This document shows, in pieces, positions 47,966 through 57,183 of a DNA stretch of 64,000 nucleotides. A program made the position numbers and the translations under genes. Origin of the DNA: a virus. Within the stretch, counting starts at the first letter, position 1, and every line of letters starts with the position of its first letter. The notes beneath the pieces were generated by a model. That model was not told the origin of the DNA, did no database searches, and worked only from the letters and a program-made list of their open reading frames with translations. The stretch lies in the IMG/VR virus record IMGVR_UViG_3300042519_004024, positions 62,001-126,000 of that record. One strand, 5' to 3'.

Positions 47966-48865
47966 TTATTTAAGTGTTTTATTATTTTTTCTTTTCAAAA
48001 GGGCATCTTCTTTAGAGAGTATGAATTTAACTTTTGGGTTTGGTTCTTCATGAGTAAATGGTGTTAAATTCTCCACTCTTTTTTTAGATAAATCAACATA
48101 CTCTTCATTTAAATCGATTCCAACAAAATTTCTATTATTAAGTTTTGCCATTTTTAATGTTGTTCCACTACCACACATTGGATCTAAAACTAAATCCCCA
48201 ACATTACTCCAAGATAAGATATGATCCTCTGCTAAAGATTCAGGAAATATTGCTGGATGTTGAAACGCTAAGTCGTCCTTACTTGAAAACCCTTTACCGT
48301 TATTTATGTACCAAACATTATATCTTGTACCAAACTCAGACACAACGAACTTATCTACTTTTTTTAGATTACCATCTTTTTCTCTCTTAGATGGATCTCC
48401 AAAGTTACTATGTCCTGCCCATCGGTTAGGTTTGTCTTTAAGAAGATTAACAGTTTTAGGTTTACCTTTTGAAAGGATTAACATGTATTCAAATACTTGT
48501 GAATATCTACCCGTTTCAGGAAACGGAGCTCCATTCTTATGGTATATCATGGTATCATACAAGGTAAAACCAATCTCCATAAATTTAAGGGCTTGTCTAA
48601 ACGAACTCCCTGTTTCACCACCATTTTTTACCTGATCATTAACAACCCAAACAACCACACCACCTTTTTTAGTTACTCGATATAATTCTTTAGCCATCTC
48701 AACAAATGGGAAACTAAAACCGTCTTCATACACAACCTCATCTTTAATCTTACCATTATAGGTTCTAAGATTATCGTATGGCGGTGATGTTACCGTCAAA
48801 TCAAAAGTATTGTCTTCATAATTCTGTAATACCTCAATAGCATTACCTAGTATAACTTCATTCAT
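47966..48865 (-). CDS. DNA methyltransferase, beta-class, adjacent to a nuclease
   Basis: The 299-residue enzyme has TSPPYDNLRTY starting at residue 26 and DPMCGSGTT near residue 230, the motif order of beta-class N4-cytosine or N6-adenine enzymes typical of type II systems. Its start overlaps the stop of a PD-(D/E)xK nuclease-like gene (ATGA), which makes a restriction-modification pair likely. Confidence 0.9.
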   Translation of the reverse strand: MNEVILGNAIEVLQNYEDNTFDLTVTSPPYDNLRTYNGKIKDEVVYEDGFSFPFVEMAKELYRVTKKGGVVVWVVNDQVKNGGETGSSFRQALKFMEIGFTLYDTMIYHKNGAPFPETGRYSQVFEYMLILSKGKPKTVNLLKDKPNRWAGHSNFGDPSKREKDGNLKKVDKFVVSEFGTRYNVWYINNGKGFSSKDDLAFQHPAIFPESLAEDHILSWSNVGDLVLDPMCGSGTTLKMAKLNNRNFVGIDLNEEYVDLSKKRVENLTPFTHEEPNPKVKFILSKEDALLKRKNNKTLK

Positions 48866-49551
48866 ATTTTTTCAAAAATTATCTTTTTATATTTTGCATT
48901 TTTTTTAAGACTACCACAAATAATGTTTTCAGTATAATCAACATCAGCAGAAAATTTTAACTGAGTAAAACTACTATTATTTTTGGCTTCTCCTTTCCAA
49001 AAGTTTTTATCTAAATTAACTAACATAATAAAAATACCATTAACATAGTCACCACCAACCTCAACTTTTTTATCTCTGTCTATTGATAATGATATTAAAA
49101 GAAATATATCTGTCTTTGACGTGGTGTGTGTTGCGCCGGTAAACCCTTTATCACTTTGTGTAACTTTTATTTCGATTATTACTATTTCGTCGTTAAACTG
49201 AAATATAGCATCAAAAGATTTGTCTTTTATTTCATCGGTATTAGTAACCTCAGTTATTTTAAGGACTTTTATGTTAGCATCTCTATATAAAGAAAGAACC
49301 GTATTTAGTTTATAAACCAAATACGATTTTACACCATCATAAGATAGTCTAGTTGTTGTCAATACAGTGTGTTGTTTTGTGTCATCTTCAACATCTTTAA
49401 CCCACTGATTTATACTTAAACCTTCTCTATTTGCAATAGGAAATATGGTTAAAGGAATTTCGTTATTGATATAATCGACAAGGTGTTTAGCAAACCCAAG
49501 TTTTTTTAAATGAATAACTAAATCCCTAACCAAAATTTTCTTATCTGTCAT
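48862..49551 (-). CDS. PD-(D/E)xK endonuclease-like protein (candidate restriction enzyme)
   Basis: From ATG 49551 (MTDKKILVRDLVIHL) the 229-residue product shows D114 in SFDAIFQF and E127-I-K129 in IIEIKVTQ, the D-x(n)-ExK core of this nuclease fold, followed by THTTSKTDIFLLISLS, as in several type II restriction enzymes. The methyltransferase directly follows with an ATGA overlap. The specificity is unknown. Alternative: a nuclease against host or competitor DNA. Confidence 0.65.
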   Translation of the reverse strand: MTDKKILVRDLVIHLKKLGFAKHLVDYINNEIPLTIFPIANREGLSINQWVKDVEDDTKQHTVLTTTRLSYDGVKSYLVYKLNTVLSLYRDANIKVLKITEVTNTDEIKDKSFDAIFQFNDEIVIIEIKVTQSDKGFTGATHTTSKTDIFLLISLSIDRDKKVEVGGDYVNGIFIMLVNLDKNFWKGEAKNNSSFTQLKFSADVDYTENIICGSLKKNAKYKKIIFEKI

Positions 49552-49602
49552 TTTACACTTATTTATACAAATATAAGAATAAAATATCAATTGGTCACTA
49601 GT

Positions 49603-51936
49603 TTATTGAAAAACTTTCGAGATATTATCTTCTTTGACTATTTTTATCGTATTATCCCCCCATGTATTAACAATTGTTGAGTGACTTATTATTAATATTG
49701 TTGGGAAAAAGTCTTTAATCGCCGTAAAGAAATTATGTACCATATCTAAATTTTCATTTGATATTTTTCCGAACACCTCATCAAATACAATAATATTTGG
49801 TCGAGGTAAACTACATATCTTACTTAAAACCGATCTTAAAGCAAGTGATGCAATTGTCCTTTCATAACCACTACCTGAAGACATTAGTTTCTCAACACCA
49901 GTACCATTATCAATCATATTAAACTCAACTTCGTTTTTATCATTGATTTGAATTTGTAGTTTAAAATATGCGCTTTCTTCCATTAGTCTTTGAAGTTCCG
50001 AATTAATAAGTGGAATCATTGTTTTCATTATAATCTTAGAGATTCCGTTTTTACCGTAAACTTCCAAATAAATCTTATAAATTTTTTCCTTTTCTTGTTC
50101 TTCAGCAATTTTTATAATATTATTCAAATTTGTTTTAATTTTTTCTTCTAAAGATTTAATGGAATACTCATCACCATTGATTTGGTTTTGTGTATTAGTT
50201 TTTTGTCTATCTAACTCTTCCAATCTTAGATTAGCCTTCATTATCATTGAATCAGTGTGTTCGTTAGATTTAATTTTATCCAACATCTTATCGTACTCAG
50301 TTAACTTTGACTGTAGTCCTTCTATCTTTAACTGATAATTTTCAATTGTTGCATCATATTTTTCTTTGATGAGTTTGTTTTTTTCGTACTCATCAAACTC
50401 CTTTTTAAGTCTAACAAATGTTAATTCTATGCCTGTTAAAACCTGCATTGTTTGGTAATTTTGATCCTTTTGCAGGATATAACCATCAAGTTCAGATATT
50501 TTTTGTTGGGTGATTGATGCATTCATTAAATCAATTCCACAATGTTCACATTTAATTCCTCCCTTTACTGAAGATTTTAATTTTTCAATTTCAGATATTT
50601 TTGTATCCAATTCAACCTTCACTTTAAACGCATTATTATACTCTTCCTTTAACTTGTCGTGTTCGTCTTCTTTATAGTACTCTTTTGGTTCAACAACATT
50701 AAGTTCATTAAGTTTTATTTTTGTTTGTTCAATTTGATACTCGTGTCCTTCAATTTCTTGTTTAACCTGGCTTGGATTCAATCTACTTAACTCAACATCA
50801 ATATCTGTATGTTTTTTAGATATCATTTCGTCTCGGTAATTACTACCTTTACTGATGTTAGCAACTATATTTATTAGCTCAAGTTTATTAGTTTCAATTT
50901 TACCCTTTAATTCAGATATTTTTATTTCATTATTTTCATTATCTGTTTTTAACTGTTCTGTATTATATATGTTTGATAACATAGACTTAGAAAAGTCAGA
51001 ATATATTGATTTTGCAACCTCTTCTTTTCTTCTTAAAAAATCAAGACCCATAAACCGTGAAAGAACTTGTCCTCTCGCAGTTGGTTTTGAATCAATTAAT
51101 TCTTCAAGGTTTGTTGCTGTTGTAAGAATTGTCATTAAGAAGTCTTCTTTTGTTCCGATAGATTCTTTAATGAATTTTTCAGTTTCTCTTCTTTGTTCAC
51201 CAGTAAAGTTTTGTAATGTCCCATCAGATAATTTTTTAAAAAAGTCCAATTCGGTTTTTACATTCCATTCACCCTTTTTAGATAATTTTCTTTCAATATT
51301 TCTAATGATAATATACTCTTCACCATCAATAATAATCTCACCTTTAACTGTTACTTTATCTTTATCGGTAAACCTGTTAAAGATTTCTTCGGCTTTTGTG
51401 GTTTTTGTTGTTTCATTAAAGAATAAAAATAATAATAAGTCCACTGACAAAACAGTTTTACCTCCAAAATTTGGTGGATTTGATTCAATAACAGTTAATC
51501 CATTTGTTTTTTCAAAATCAACTTTTTGATTTTCACCGTAAGAAAGAAAATTTGAGAACTCGATATTTTTTATAAACCATTTCTTAAAAACTGCGGTTTC
51601 TGTTTCAGTTTCTAACATTTTATTTTCAACCATTTTATTATGATTCAAAATCGCATCCAAATGTTTATCGTAATTTTTACTTGTTATAAACTGTCTAAGT
51701 AACTCAATTTGGTAGTTTGTGTCCATGATATTCACAGACACATCTACTGTTTGCTCACCTTCTTCCTTTTCAATTTTAGCCTTTGTTATTACATTGACAT
51801 TTGTTGTGTTATACTTTTTTTGAAAGTAATGTTTGACACTCTTAATCTTATCTTGGGTAAAATTTTCATTATTGTCTTCCCAAACAACTTGAATTGTTGG
51901 GTTATCAAATTTTGAAAAATCTAAATCTTTTGTCAT
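49603..51936 (-). CDS. SbcC/Rad50-like recombination ATPase (T4 gp46-like)
   Basis: From ATG 51936 the 777-residue SMC-type ATPase has Walker A at 153-161 (NPPNFGGKT), long coiled coils with a zinc hook CEHC in the middle, the signature SGSGYERT and Walker B NIIVFDE near the C-terminus. With the SbcD-like nuclease it processes DNA ends for recombination. An extra 115 residues precede the ATPase. A longer start at 52026 would overlap the upstream gene and is less likely. Confidence 0.92.
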   Translation of the reverse strand: MTKDLDFSKFDNPTIQVVWEDNNENFTQDKIKSVKHYFQKKYNTTNVNVITKAKIEKEEGEQTVDVSVNIMDTNYQIELLRQFITSKNYDKHLDAILNHNKMVENKMLETETETAVFKKWFIKNIEFSNFLSYGENQKVDFEKTNGLTVIESNPPNFGGKTVLSVDLLLFLFFNETTKTTKAEEIFNRFTDKDKVTVKGEIIIDGEEYIIIRNIERKLSKKGEWNVKTELDFFKKLSDGTLQNFTGEQRRETEKFIKESIGTKEDFLMTILTTATNLEELIDSKPTARGQVLSRFMGLDFLRRKEEVAKSIYSDFSKSMLSNIYNTEQLKTDNENNEIKISELKGKIETNKLELINIVANISKGSNYRDEMISKKHTDIDVELSRLNPSQVKQEIEGHEYQIEQTKIKLNELNVVEPKEYYKEDEHDKLKEEYNNAFKVKVELDTKISEIEKLKSSVKGGIKCEHCGIDLMNASITQQKISELDGYILQKDQNYQTMQVLTGIELTFVRLKKEFDEYEKNKLIKEKYDATIENYQLKIEGLQSKLTEYDKMLDKIKSNEHTDSMIMKANLRLEELDRQKTNTQNQINGDEYSIKSLEEKIKTNLNNIIKIAEEQEKEKIYKIYLEVYGKNGISKIIMKTMIPLINSELQRLMEESAYFKLQIQINDKNEVEFNMIDNGTGVEKLMSSGSGYERTIASLALRSVLSKICSLPRPNIIVFDEVFGKISNENLDMVHNFFTAIKDFFPTILIISHSTIVNTWGDNTIKIVKEDNISKVFQ

Positions 51937-51955
51937 TATATTATAATTAAACGGT

Positions 51956-52210
51956 TTACTCTCCTTGAACAGGTTCAGTTGATTCGGATCCTTCTTGTGT
52001 TGTTTCTTCTTGTATGTTTTCCTCATCTTGTAATAATCCTGTTAATCCTGACATTGTGTCTCCTGACATTGACGCAAATTGTTCTTTCATTTTTTCCATT
52101 TGTTCTTCAAATGCCGCTTGCCAAAGTTTTTGCATTCTTTTTTCTTGTACTTTCAGATTGGCGTTTCTTTTCACCACTTTTGCTCTATGAGCCTTTGCTG
52201 CTTTTCCCAT
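51956..52210 (-). CDS. Unknown small protein, basic head and acidic tail
   Basis: The 84-residue product has a basic helical N-terminus (MGKAAKAHRAKVVKRNANL), a middle helix and an acidic tail (QEETTQEGSESTEPVQGE). It lies between SbcC and a membrane protein within the recombination operon. Not recognised. Confidence 0.6.
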   Translation of the reverse strand: MGKAAKAHRAKVVKRNANLKVQEKRMQKLWQAAFEEQMEKMKEQFASMSGDTMSGLTGLLQDEENIQEETTQEGSESTEPVQGE

Positions 52211-52232
52211 TATTAGTTATTATTAGTTATTA

Positions 52233-52583
52233 TTACTTGTTATTACTTGGTCTATTTTCTTCAAACCATTCTATTATTGCATTTATTGCCCATACAAATC
52301 CGGCAGATAACATACCATCAAAAAATACGGATAAAAATTTATTAAGTCCAATAATATCTGCGTTTGGTGAAAAATATACTAAAGATAAAAAGAATCCAAC
52401 CCATGTTGAAGTACAGAGTACACAAGATATTAACCCTGATAAAAACTCACCTAAAAAATTAAATGGTGATAATTTATTATTACCCCAATTATGGATTTTT
52501 TGTCTAAATCCGTTAAAAATCGATCCGTAAACCAAAATGTTTGTCATTCCATAGGCAACTATTGCCCAAATTAATAAATTCAT
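52233..52583 (-). CDS. Membrane protein, DUF1360-like
   Basis: From ATG 52583 (MNLLIWAIVAYGMTNIL) the 116-residue product has three membrane segments and CVLCTSTWVGFFLS, a C-x-x-C…W-x-G pattern like DUF1360-type proteins found in several phages. Function unknown; it may stabilise or remodel the inner membrane. Confidence 0.6.
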   Translation of the reverse strand: MNLLIWAIVAYGMTNILVYGSIFNGFRQKIHNWGNNKLSPFNFLGEFLSGLISCVLCTSTWVGFFLSLVYFSPNADIIGLNKFLSVFFDGMLSAGFVWAINAIIEWFEENRPSNNK

Positions 52584-52584
52584 A

Positions 52585-53253
52585 TTATTTGTATAAATCA
52601 TCGTTTAGGTTAGAACTCCCGTGAAAACGAGCCTTTGTAAAGTCACTCTCTTTTGGTTGTTCTAACAGTTTATTTTCTAACTCTTTGTTTTTTATTTTTA
52701 AATCTCTAATCTCAACATTCAAATTTGTTATTGTTTTTTGTAACATTTGAAGTTTGTTATTATCTGTATTTTGGAAATTATTTTCCATTTCTTCTATCTT
52801 AGTGGAAAATATTTTCCGTTCTGACTCAATTTGTTCATTTAAATGGAAAATATTTTGCTCCAACTGTTCGATTTTTCCGAATAGTTCGTTTTCACTACTG
52901 TTGTCGTAAATTGTTACAATTTTTTCTACGGGGACTTCTTTAATAATCTCCTTTTCAACTATTATTTCTTTTATTACTTCAACCGGTACTTCAACTATTT
53001 TTTCAACTTCTTTAATAACCTCAACAGGTATTTCCACCCGTTTTTCAACTATCACCTCTTTAATTACCTGTTTTTCACCAACAATACCCGTTTTTAAGTC
53101 TTTTTCATCTTCATTAAGTGTTTTTCCTAAAAGTCCGTATTTCTCAATATTAAACCCAGTATCAAAACACTTCTTAACAAATCCATCGACATCTTCAATA
53201 CTGTTTAATTTACAATATTCAGATACTAATTTCATTATGTTTTTATTAAACAT
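52585..53253 (-). CDS. Coiled-coil protein with valine-proline repeats
   Basis: From ATG 53253 the 222-residue product has a helical head, a repeat region (VEVPVEVIKE, VEIPVEVIKE, IKEVPVEK) and a long coiled coil. It overlaps the SbcD-like gene by 8 nt. The repeats recall surface or scaffold linkers. Function unknown. Confidence 0.65.
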   Translation of the reverse strand: MFNKNIMKLVSEYCKLNSIEDVDGFVKKCFDTGFNIEKYGLLGKTLNEDEKDLKTGIVGEKQVIKEVIVEKRVEIPVEVIKEVEKIVEVPVEVIKEIIVEKEIIKEVPVEKIVTIYDNSSENELFGKIEQLEQNIFHLNEQIESERKIFSTKIEEMENNFQNTDNNKLQMLQKTITNLNVEIRDLKIKNKELENKLLEQPKESDFTKARFHGSSNLNDDLYK

Positions 53254-54025
53254 TTCTGAGTACTTCAGTTCCATTTTCAATATCTTCAAAAGATTTTATT
53301 GAGAACTTTAAAAAAGGTTTTGGGTTTTCAAGATCCGTATAGACATATTCTTTAGTTCCGAAATCATAAGTTCCGAAACCGTGGTTTCGGATACTCTCAC
53401 CAATGTTCTGTTGTATTGGTGATCCAATCATATATCCTTTACCTGTTTTAAAACTAAATTCTTGTCTTTTATGAATATCTCCACATAAAACAATATCTAA
53501 CCCATCAAACTTTTCAGTATCGTAAGCATGATCACCAAAGTCATAACCTAAATCAGTAGTCATACCTTGTATTGGTCCGTGAAATAAACCAACCTTATTA
53601 CCTTTAGCTTCACTAATATCAGGTGGGATATTCCCTTGGTATTGTGAATAAACGCACCAACTAATGTTCTCATCTTCATAAACACCTCTGTCTTTATAAT
53701 AAACAATGTTTTTATTATTTAATGAGTCTATAATTGGGGATAATGCGTCTAACCTTTCAATATTATTCACCAAAAAGTCGTGGTTACCTGGTATGATGAT
53801 TGTTTTTGCGATATTTGCACATTCAGTTAAAATCCAAGCAACAAACTCAATAAGTTCAGGAGTCATTTGATTTTTAGAATGAACTAAATCTCCTGTAAAA
53901 ACAATTCTATCAGGATTTAATTCTTTCCATTGTTCAATTGCATTCTGCAATATCTTTCGATATTGTTCGTGATCCTTAAATAGTTTTACGTGAAGATCAG
54001 AAAAGTGTATAAGTTTATTAATCAT
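53246..54025 (-). CDS. SbcD/Mre11-like nuclease (T4 gp47-like)
   Basis: The 259-residue metallophosphoesterase has SDLH (9-12), GDLVH (45-49), GNHD (80-83), HG (149-150) and GDIH (182-185), the complete dimetal set of Mre11/SbcD. It is shorter than SbcD, as T4 gp47-type proteins are. It partners the SbcC-like protein three genes downstream. Confidence 0.93.
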   Translation of the reverse strand: MINKLIHFSDLHVKLFKDHEQYRKILQNAIEQWKELNPDRIVFTGDLVHSKNQMTPELIEFVAWILTECANIAKTIIIPGNHDFLVNNIERLDALSPIIDSLNNKNIVYYKDRGVYEDENISWCVYSQYQGNIPPDISEAKGNKVGLFHGPIQGMTTDLGYDFGDHAYDTEKFDGLDIVLCGDIHKRQEFSFKTGKGYMIGSPIQQNIGESIRNHGFGTYDFGTKEYVYTDLENPKPFLKFSIKSFEDIENGTEVLRNV

Positions 54026-54269
54026 TTAATTGTGTTTTTGTTCCGCAATATACTTCAAAAGGTGGTTTATATGGATCATCATCTTTTTTCAGAGGCATAA
54101 TTATAGGATTAAAAGGTGATGGTATTGTTGTTCTTGGGTTAGGAAAAAATGAATCAACCTCTTTAACCTCATTCATTTTTTCAACAATTGGTGCTATTAA
54201 AATGTGCTCATCCTCTAACCTACCATGTAGATATCCTTCTAACCAAAAATAAAATTCTTTATGTGTCAT
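54018..54269 (-). CDS. Unknown protein, 83 residues
   Basis: A small protein (MTHKEFYFWLEGYL…) with an ordered N-terminus and a proline-rich tail (NPRTTIPSPFNPIIMP). Its ATG overlaps the upstream stop and its end overlaps the SbcD-like gene by 8 nt. Conserved hypothetical type. Confidence 0.65.
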   Translation of the reverse strand: MTHKEFYFWLEGYLHGRLEDEHILIAPIVEKMNEVKEVDSFFPNPRTTIPSPFNPIIMPLKKDDDPYKPPFEVYCGTKTQLND

Positions 54270-54412
54270 ATTAATTCTCTATTATATAAATTTACTAAAA
54301 TAAGTCTTGCTAATTTAAACTCCTTTACCCTGTTTAATCTTAACCCATATGCTAACGATACTGTTTTAAGATGAGGGTACGCCTCACTAATAGTCATTTT
54401 ACCTATTTCCAT
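54266..54412 (-). CDS. 48-residue small basic protein
   Basis: ATG 54412 opens MEIGKMTISEAYPHLKTVS…; its stop overlaps the next ATG (ATGA) and its start overlaps the upstream stop (TGATG). The two overlaps support it as a real gene. Possibly a DNA-binding helix-turn-helix fragment, but too short to say. Confidence 0.6.
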   Translation of the reverse strand: MEIGKMTISEAYPHLKTVSLAYGLRLNRVKEFKLARLILVNLYNRELI

Positions 54413-54627
54413 CACTTATCAAATAATTTAAAATCTTCGTTAACATTACCACATTCATTACACATGTAAGTTGGAAAAGGTACGATAGTGTCTTCAGAAC
54501 TACCTGTTAATATTTTTGATACTTTTTTTAAAATTGTTACTTCTTTGAAGTAAACTGATTTACATTTTTCACACTCAACAGTTGGTTGATCTTTTAAGTT
54601 GATTTTTGGTTTAATGATGTCTTCCAT
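54412..54627 (-). CDS. Zinc-ribbon protein, 71 residues
   Basis: Two CxxC pairs (CEKC near residue 19 and CNEC near residue 56) form a zinc ribbon in a mostly beta protein. It could be a transcription or replication accessory factor. Coupled to both neighbours by overlapping stop/start codons. Confidence 0.7.
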   Translation of the reverse strand: MEDIIKPKINLKDQPTVECEKCKSVYFKEVTILKKVSKILTGSSEDTIVPFPTYMCNECGNVNEDFKLFDK

Positions 54628-54716
54628 TATTTTATAATATAATTTACGTTTATTTTAATTGTTGAACAGTCCCAACTTGTGTTGGTGTACCATATAGGTG
54701 TTATCGTACTTTCCAT
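54627..54716 (-). CDS. 29-residue peptide
   Basis: ATG 54716 opens MESTITPIWYTNTSWDCST…; its stop overlaps the following ATG (TAATG). Translation coupling is the main evidence. Confidence 0.4.
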   Translation of the reverse strand: MESTITPIWYTNTSWDCSTIKINVNYIIK

Positions 54717-54738
54717 GATTTAATATAATTTATTTTAT

Positions 54739-55596
54739 TTATTTAGTCAAATATTCCTTGATGTTCATCTTCATAATTGTGTCCACAACCTCTTTTGAAA
54801 CTCGGTATTCGGTAAAATCTTGCTCATCAGTAAGATGTACTATTACACAACCATAAAAACTGATACCCTCATATTTGGTTCCTTCTAACATTTTTACAAG
54901 TAATTTACCATATAGCGGTAACTGTGTATTATAGTGTCCAAGAGCATTGTTTGGTAAATACTTAAATGGTTCTCTCATTGGTTTTGTGTAGTCGTTGGTT
55001 TCCATGTTTTTCTTTTTGTTGGTTTTCCAATCAGTTATGACAATACCAAACCCCGTTCTTTGTTTATTAAACATTAACCAAGCTTTATCAGGTTGTCCTG
55101 TATACCCTAACTCAGGATGACCTAAAACTATCTCCGTATCTAAAAGTACGGCACCTCTATCTTCCATAAGTTTTAAAAACTTATATCCAGCCTTAATCAT
55201 ACGATCACCTTTCATAATCATTTCCATATCACATTCATAGATTGGTTGTCTGACTTGTTTGTTTAAACCACTTCTTTTTAATGTTTCAATTTCCAATTCA
55301 TAGTGAACCCTACTACCCATATTTGTGGATATTTTTCCCGCTTCTTCCCATTCTGCAAGTAAAGTTTGCATAACATAAGGATCCCCTTTTGCTTTATTTC
55401 TTGCAGCCTCCTCGGTTGGGAAATCGTCATAGAATAACTTCATTACTTTTGACACTGATGGGAAATCGTCTTTGATTTCTCCATCGGTATCTTTCATGGT
55501 GTATCTATGTTTATCTTCTTCAAAAGTTAAACAAAGTTCTTTTTGTCTCTCTGATAAGATATCACGTATTTCTTCTGCTATTTTTTTTAAATTCAT
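54739..55596 (-). CDS. PD-(D/E)xK exonuclease, RecB/Cas4-like
   Basis: The 285-residue nuclease has H98 in GSRVHYE, D170 in GYTGQPDKAW, D189-W-K191 in VITDWKTNK and a following HYNTQLPLYG glutamine, the set of RecB-family exonucleases. It probably processes double-strand ends in recombination-dependent replication. Its ATG overlaps the primase stop. Confidence 0.85.
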   Translation of the reverse strand: MNLKKIAEEIRDILSERQKELCLTFEEDKHRYTMKDTDGEIKDDFPSVSKVMKLFYDDFPTEEAARNKAKGDPYVMQTLLAEWEEAGKISTNMGSRVHYELEIETLKRSGLNKQVRQPIYECDMEMIMKGDRMIKAGYKFLKLMEDRGAVLLDTEIVLGHPELGYTGQPDKAWLMFNKQRTGFGIVITDWKTNKKKNMETNDYTKPMREPFKYLPNNALGHYNTQLPLYGKLLVKMLEGTKYEGISFYGCVIVHLTDEQDFTEYRVSKEVVDTIMKMNIKEYLTK

Positions 55597-56513
55597 TGTT
55601 TTTCTTGTATGAAATATTGTGTTATATGCCCTCTTAAATCACAAACATCCTTATCTTTTGGTAGTTTGACGAGTTTTACTCTGTTGTAAAGGGTACCTCC
55701 ATTTAGTTTATCGTATAATTTTTTTGCGTCATCATATGCGTCACCATCTAAACAAATTATAATGTCTTTTTTCGCCTTTTCGTAAAGTTTTTCCCACATA
55801 TTATCATTAATGTACTTTCCAAGAAGTGCAATTGAATTGTCTAAAAAGAATGAGTCAAATACCCCCTCAACAATATATATGTCTTTTTTAAAATCTATTA
55901 AACTTTCATTAAAAATTAAAAAATCTTTTGCCGCTTCAGGATTTTTGTATTTTAGTTTTGATTTTGGGTTCCAAGATCTTGATACAAAAAAGTTTAGTTC
56001 TCCTTTTTTATTATATGATGGTACTATGATTCTTCCGGCATATTCCCCGTCAATACATAACCCAATTTGGTACTTATCTATAATTTCTTGAGTAATTCCT
56101 CTTTTTTTAAGATAGTTAAAAGCCTCTTTTCTTGGTATATGTAATGGGTGTATTTCGTCAAACTTTTTATACTCTTTAGGTAATTCTAATTTTTTAAATA
56201 CCTTTTCTTTTTTTTCAAATTTATCAGGTCTGATTAACTTATAGGTCTTTTTGTCTTTTTTAGAACCATACTTATCAATCAATTTACCTAAATGTCCGTG
56301 AGTTTCGTGAGTTTCCGCACAAGCCCAACATTTATATACATGATTTTGATAATTAATTTCAAGATTACCTTTTCCGTCAGTTTTAGACAATCCTTTAATA
56401 TCATAAGAACAAACAGGACAATCCACCGATATTTGTCCAGAATATTCATTAACATTTTTTGGTTCTCCAAAAATTGTTTGTATTAAATCTATTAAAAGTG
56501 ATTCATCTTCCAT
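55593..56513 (-). CDS. DnaG-type DNA primase
   Basis: The 306-residue protein has a zinc-binding domain (C32/C35 and C62/C65), the catalytic-core strand GRIIVPS at 160-166 and a Toprim domain with E216 in VEGVFD and D256-x-D258 in LDGDAYDD. It lacks the C-terminal helicase-binding domain of bacterial DnaG, as in phage primases. It makes RNA primers for lagging-strand synthesis; the helicase is outside the window. Confidence 0.92.
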   Translation of the reverse strand: MEDESLLIDLIQTIFGEPKNVNEYSGQISVDCPVCSYDIKGLSKTDGKGNLEINYQNHVYKCWACAETHETHGHLGKLIDKYGSKKDKKTYKLIRPDKFEKKEKVFKKLELPKEYKKFDEIHPLHIPRKEAFNYLKKRGITQEIIDKYQIGLCIDGEYAGRIIVPSYNKKGELNFFVSRSWNPKSKLKYKNPEAAKDFLIFNESLIDFKKDIYIVEGVFDSFFLDNSIALLGKYINDNMWEKLYEKAKKDIIICLDGDAYDDAKKLYDKLNGGTLYNRVKLVKLPKDKDVCDLRGHITQYFIQEKQ

Positions 56514-56586
56514 ATATTAAAAATAGTAATTTTATATGGAATGTCAATTATCGGTTATTTAAACGATAATCTAAAATATCGTATAA

Positions 56587-56613
56587 ATAAAAAACCCACC
56601 TTTTTGGGGTGGG
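56587..56613 (-). terminator. Intrinsic terminator after 56635-57126
   Basis: CCCACC/GGTGGG stem followed by T6 on the minus strand. Confidence 0.8.
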
Positions 56614-56634
56614 CTAATAAAATATTTTATTTTT

Positions 56635-57126
56635 TTATTCGTCAGATGCGTCACAATAATCATAACAAATATCTTCTAATTTTGGACATTCTATTTCAAA
56701 TTGTTGTCTTCCACCAAAGAATTTTTTCTTACCTCTTAGGTATAGTTGATTCTCTTCGCAATCATAAAATAATTCTAATTTACTATCCATTCCTGGTTCC
56801 CAATTTTCTCCTCGTTCAACTAAAAATCTATGTAGTTTTTTGTTACAACCCTCTTCAGGACCATTATCAAAAAATTGAGGATTGTTTGACATGTCTCTAA
56901 CTTCTAATATACTGTTACAACCTAACTCATCTTCTGTTTGTGATTCGCAAGCCGTTCCACCTAAAATTACTTCCATGATTTCTAATCCACAACTTGGGTC
57001 AACTATTGTAAATTGTTTGCCTCTAACTTTCATATCTAATTTAGAAATTCCAGATTCCGATTCTTTAACAATTCGTCTAACCAATCTAGTTAGATCCGAT
57101 TCAGTAAGTCTAATAATTTTTTTCAT
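56635..57126 (-). CDS. Capsid-signal protein, cysteine-containing
   Basis: The 163-residue product begins RLTESDLTRLVRRIVKE then SESG, nearly identical to the block at 11023-13033 although 44 kb away. The mature part is beta-rich with seven or more cysteines and an acidic end. It has its own terminator and a TATTTAT box 26 nt upstream, and interrupts the replication operon. Confidence 0.8.
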   Translation of the reverse strand: MKKIIRLTESDLTRLVRRIVKESESGISKLDMKVRGKQFTIVDPSCGLEIMEVILGGTACESQTEDELGCNSILEVRDMSNNPQFFDNGPEEGCNKKLHRFLVERGENWEPGMDSKLELFYDCEENQLYLRGKKKFFGGRQQFEIECPKLEDICYDYCDASDE

Positions 57127-57183
57127 TATTTTTTTTTTAATTATTTATAATAATAAATATATGTTATTCATAAAAAAATTAAT

